A DNA stretch of 64,000 nt, taken from positions 744,001 to 808,000 of the forward strand of contig JAFCMP010000401.1 of NCBI GenBank assembly GCA_017506865.1, written 5' to 3'. This document shows positions 63,434 to 64,000 of this stretch, piece after piece. Each line of letters begins with the position of its first letter. The stretch's first letter is position 1. This DNA is from Tribonema minus. Its lineage: Eukaryota > Sar > Xanthophyceae > Tribonematales > Tribonemataceae. The notes beneath the pieces were generated by a model that worked only from the letters and a program-made list of their open reading frames with translations, did not search any database and was not told where the DNA came from. A program made the translations under genes and the position numbers.

Positions 63434-64000
63434 CTGCCGCGCGTGCGCGCACGCGCACACGGACGGCGATTACACAAGACGTTTAGGTTGGATGGCGGCA
63501 GCGTGTGCGGAGGGGGTGAATGAGCTTGTGCGGTGATTTGCTGGTGTGCAGCGTCACCTGTTGAAGCGGTGGTCAGCCGCGCTGCCTGAGCGGTGCCTGA
63601 GACTGACATCGCCTGCAGCGTGCGCATCACGGCAGGCGATGCGACGCTGTGTGAGGGGGCAACCCCCGGGCACGAAGCTAAGCCAGTGCTCGATGTGCTG
63701 ACAGCCAAACACTTGAAGGATGCACACTTGCTGCTAAGAAATGCAAGGCGGTGATGCGAGTGCATGGGAAAGTTCAAGTTGCTGCCATAGGAGAGCGCGA
63801 AGTTGATCCCGTGCACTTGATGGACGGTACCGCTCTTGCTGAAGCTGCACTACAAGGCCCCAGTCAAGACCGGTCATCGATCCGCGAATGCGGAAAACTT
63901 TATGAGCATAATCAAGCATGCCCCACAATCAACGGCGCGTACACAGCAACCCATCGTAACCCCTCTTACCTCCATCTGAGCATGTGCCAACGCGACCTGC
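63434..64000. other. Probable intron of the coiled-coil gene at the window edge
   Basis: The exon starting at 63433 has a CGGCAG acceptor on the gene strand, so the gene continues to the right. No further exon is recognisable before the window ends. Confidence 0.4.

Noticed and set aside
61398-63536. 712-codon plus-strand open frame
   Set aside because: It is Ala/Ser/Arg-rich and antisense to the coiled-coil exons, which join in phase and have heptads and Sfi1-like motifs.

Overview
This window is nuclear DNA of a GC-rich eukaryote, most probably a microalga with a complex (secondary, red-lineage) plastid. Genes are split by GT-AG introns, neighbouring genes share no operon-like spacing, and coding exons are very GC-rich with many Ala, Gly, Gln and Pro runs. 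One methyltransferase begins with a signal peptide followed by a Phe-Val-Pro motif, typical of bipartite plastid leaders in stramenopiles, haptophytes and cryptophytes. I cannot name the species.

Layout: 1-481 holds the 3' end of an unidentified gene (+). 485-4734 is mostly non-coding, with one copy of a dispersed repeat (2190-2740) and a possible terminal exon (3509-3780, -). 4735-6513 (-) is an intronless P-loop ATPase with one membrane segment, followed by a second copy of the repeat (6745-7265). 7839 to about 12404 (-) is a RING-CH E3-ligase-like gene with a polyalanine tail. 12513-17413 (-) is branched-chain aminotransferase and 17764-26888 (+) is the phenylalanyl-tRNA synthetase beta chain; they are divergently arranged around a 350 bp spacer. 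28171 to about 31700 (-) is a multi-pass membrane protein gene interrupted by mitochondrial-type DNA. 31758-32530 is Gly-rich repeat DNA with a possible small gene. 33562-37126 (-) is an ARM-like helical repeat protein, divergent from a coiled-coil/poly-Gln gene (37384-39990, +). 40766-44753 (+) is an SBBP-type beta-propeller protein with a C-terminal membrane anchor. 46512-47660 (-) is a FNIP/leucine-rich repeat protein. 47941 to about 51380 (-) is gamma-SNAP. 53509-55913 (+) is the plastid-type methyltransferase. 57308-63433 (-) is a large coiled-coil, Sfi1-like protein whose 5' end lies beyond the window.

The most striking feature is not a gene. Introns, and sometimes 3' flanks, carry tandem, progressively decayed copies of the edge of the adjacent exon together with its splice site. 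I call these exon-edge echoes. They occur in at least six genes here, at 5' and at 3' exon borders, with periods of roughly 100-200 bp and in one case exactly 167 bp. They suggest that introns in this genome grow, and may arise, by repeated duplication across exon-intron borders. Many copies keep an open reading frame and a usable GT or AG.

A second highlight is an intron of 447 bp that is almost wholly AT-rich mitochondrial-like DNA (it contains the end of nad2). Its removal with splice sites at the host/insert borders restores the reading frame. The genes are otherwise housekeeping or structural genes from unrelated pathways (amino-acid metabolism, tRNA charging, membrane traffic, ubiquitin ligation, plastid methylation) and I see no functional cluster.
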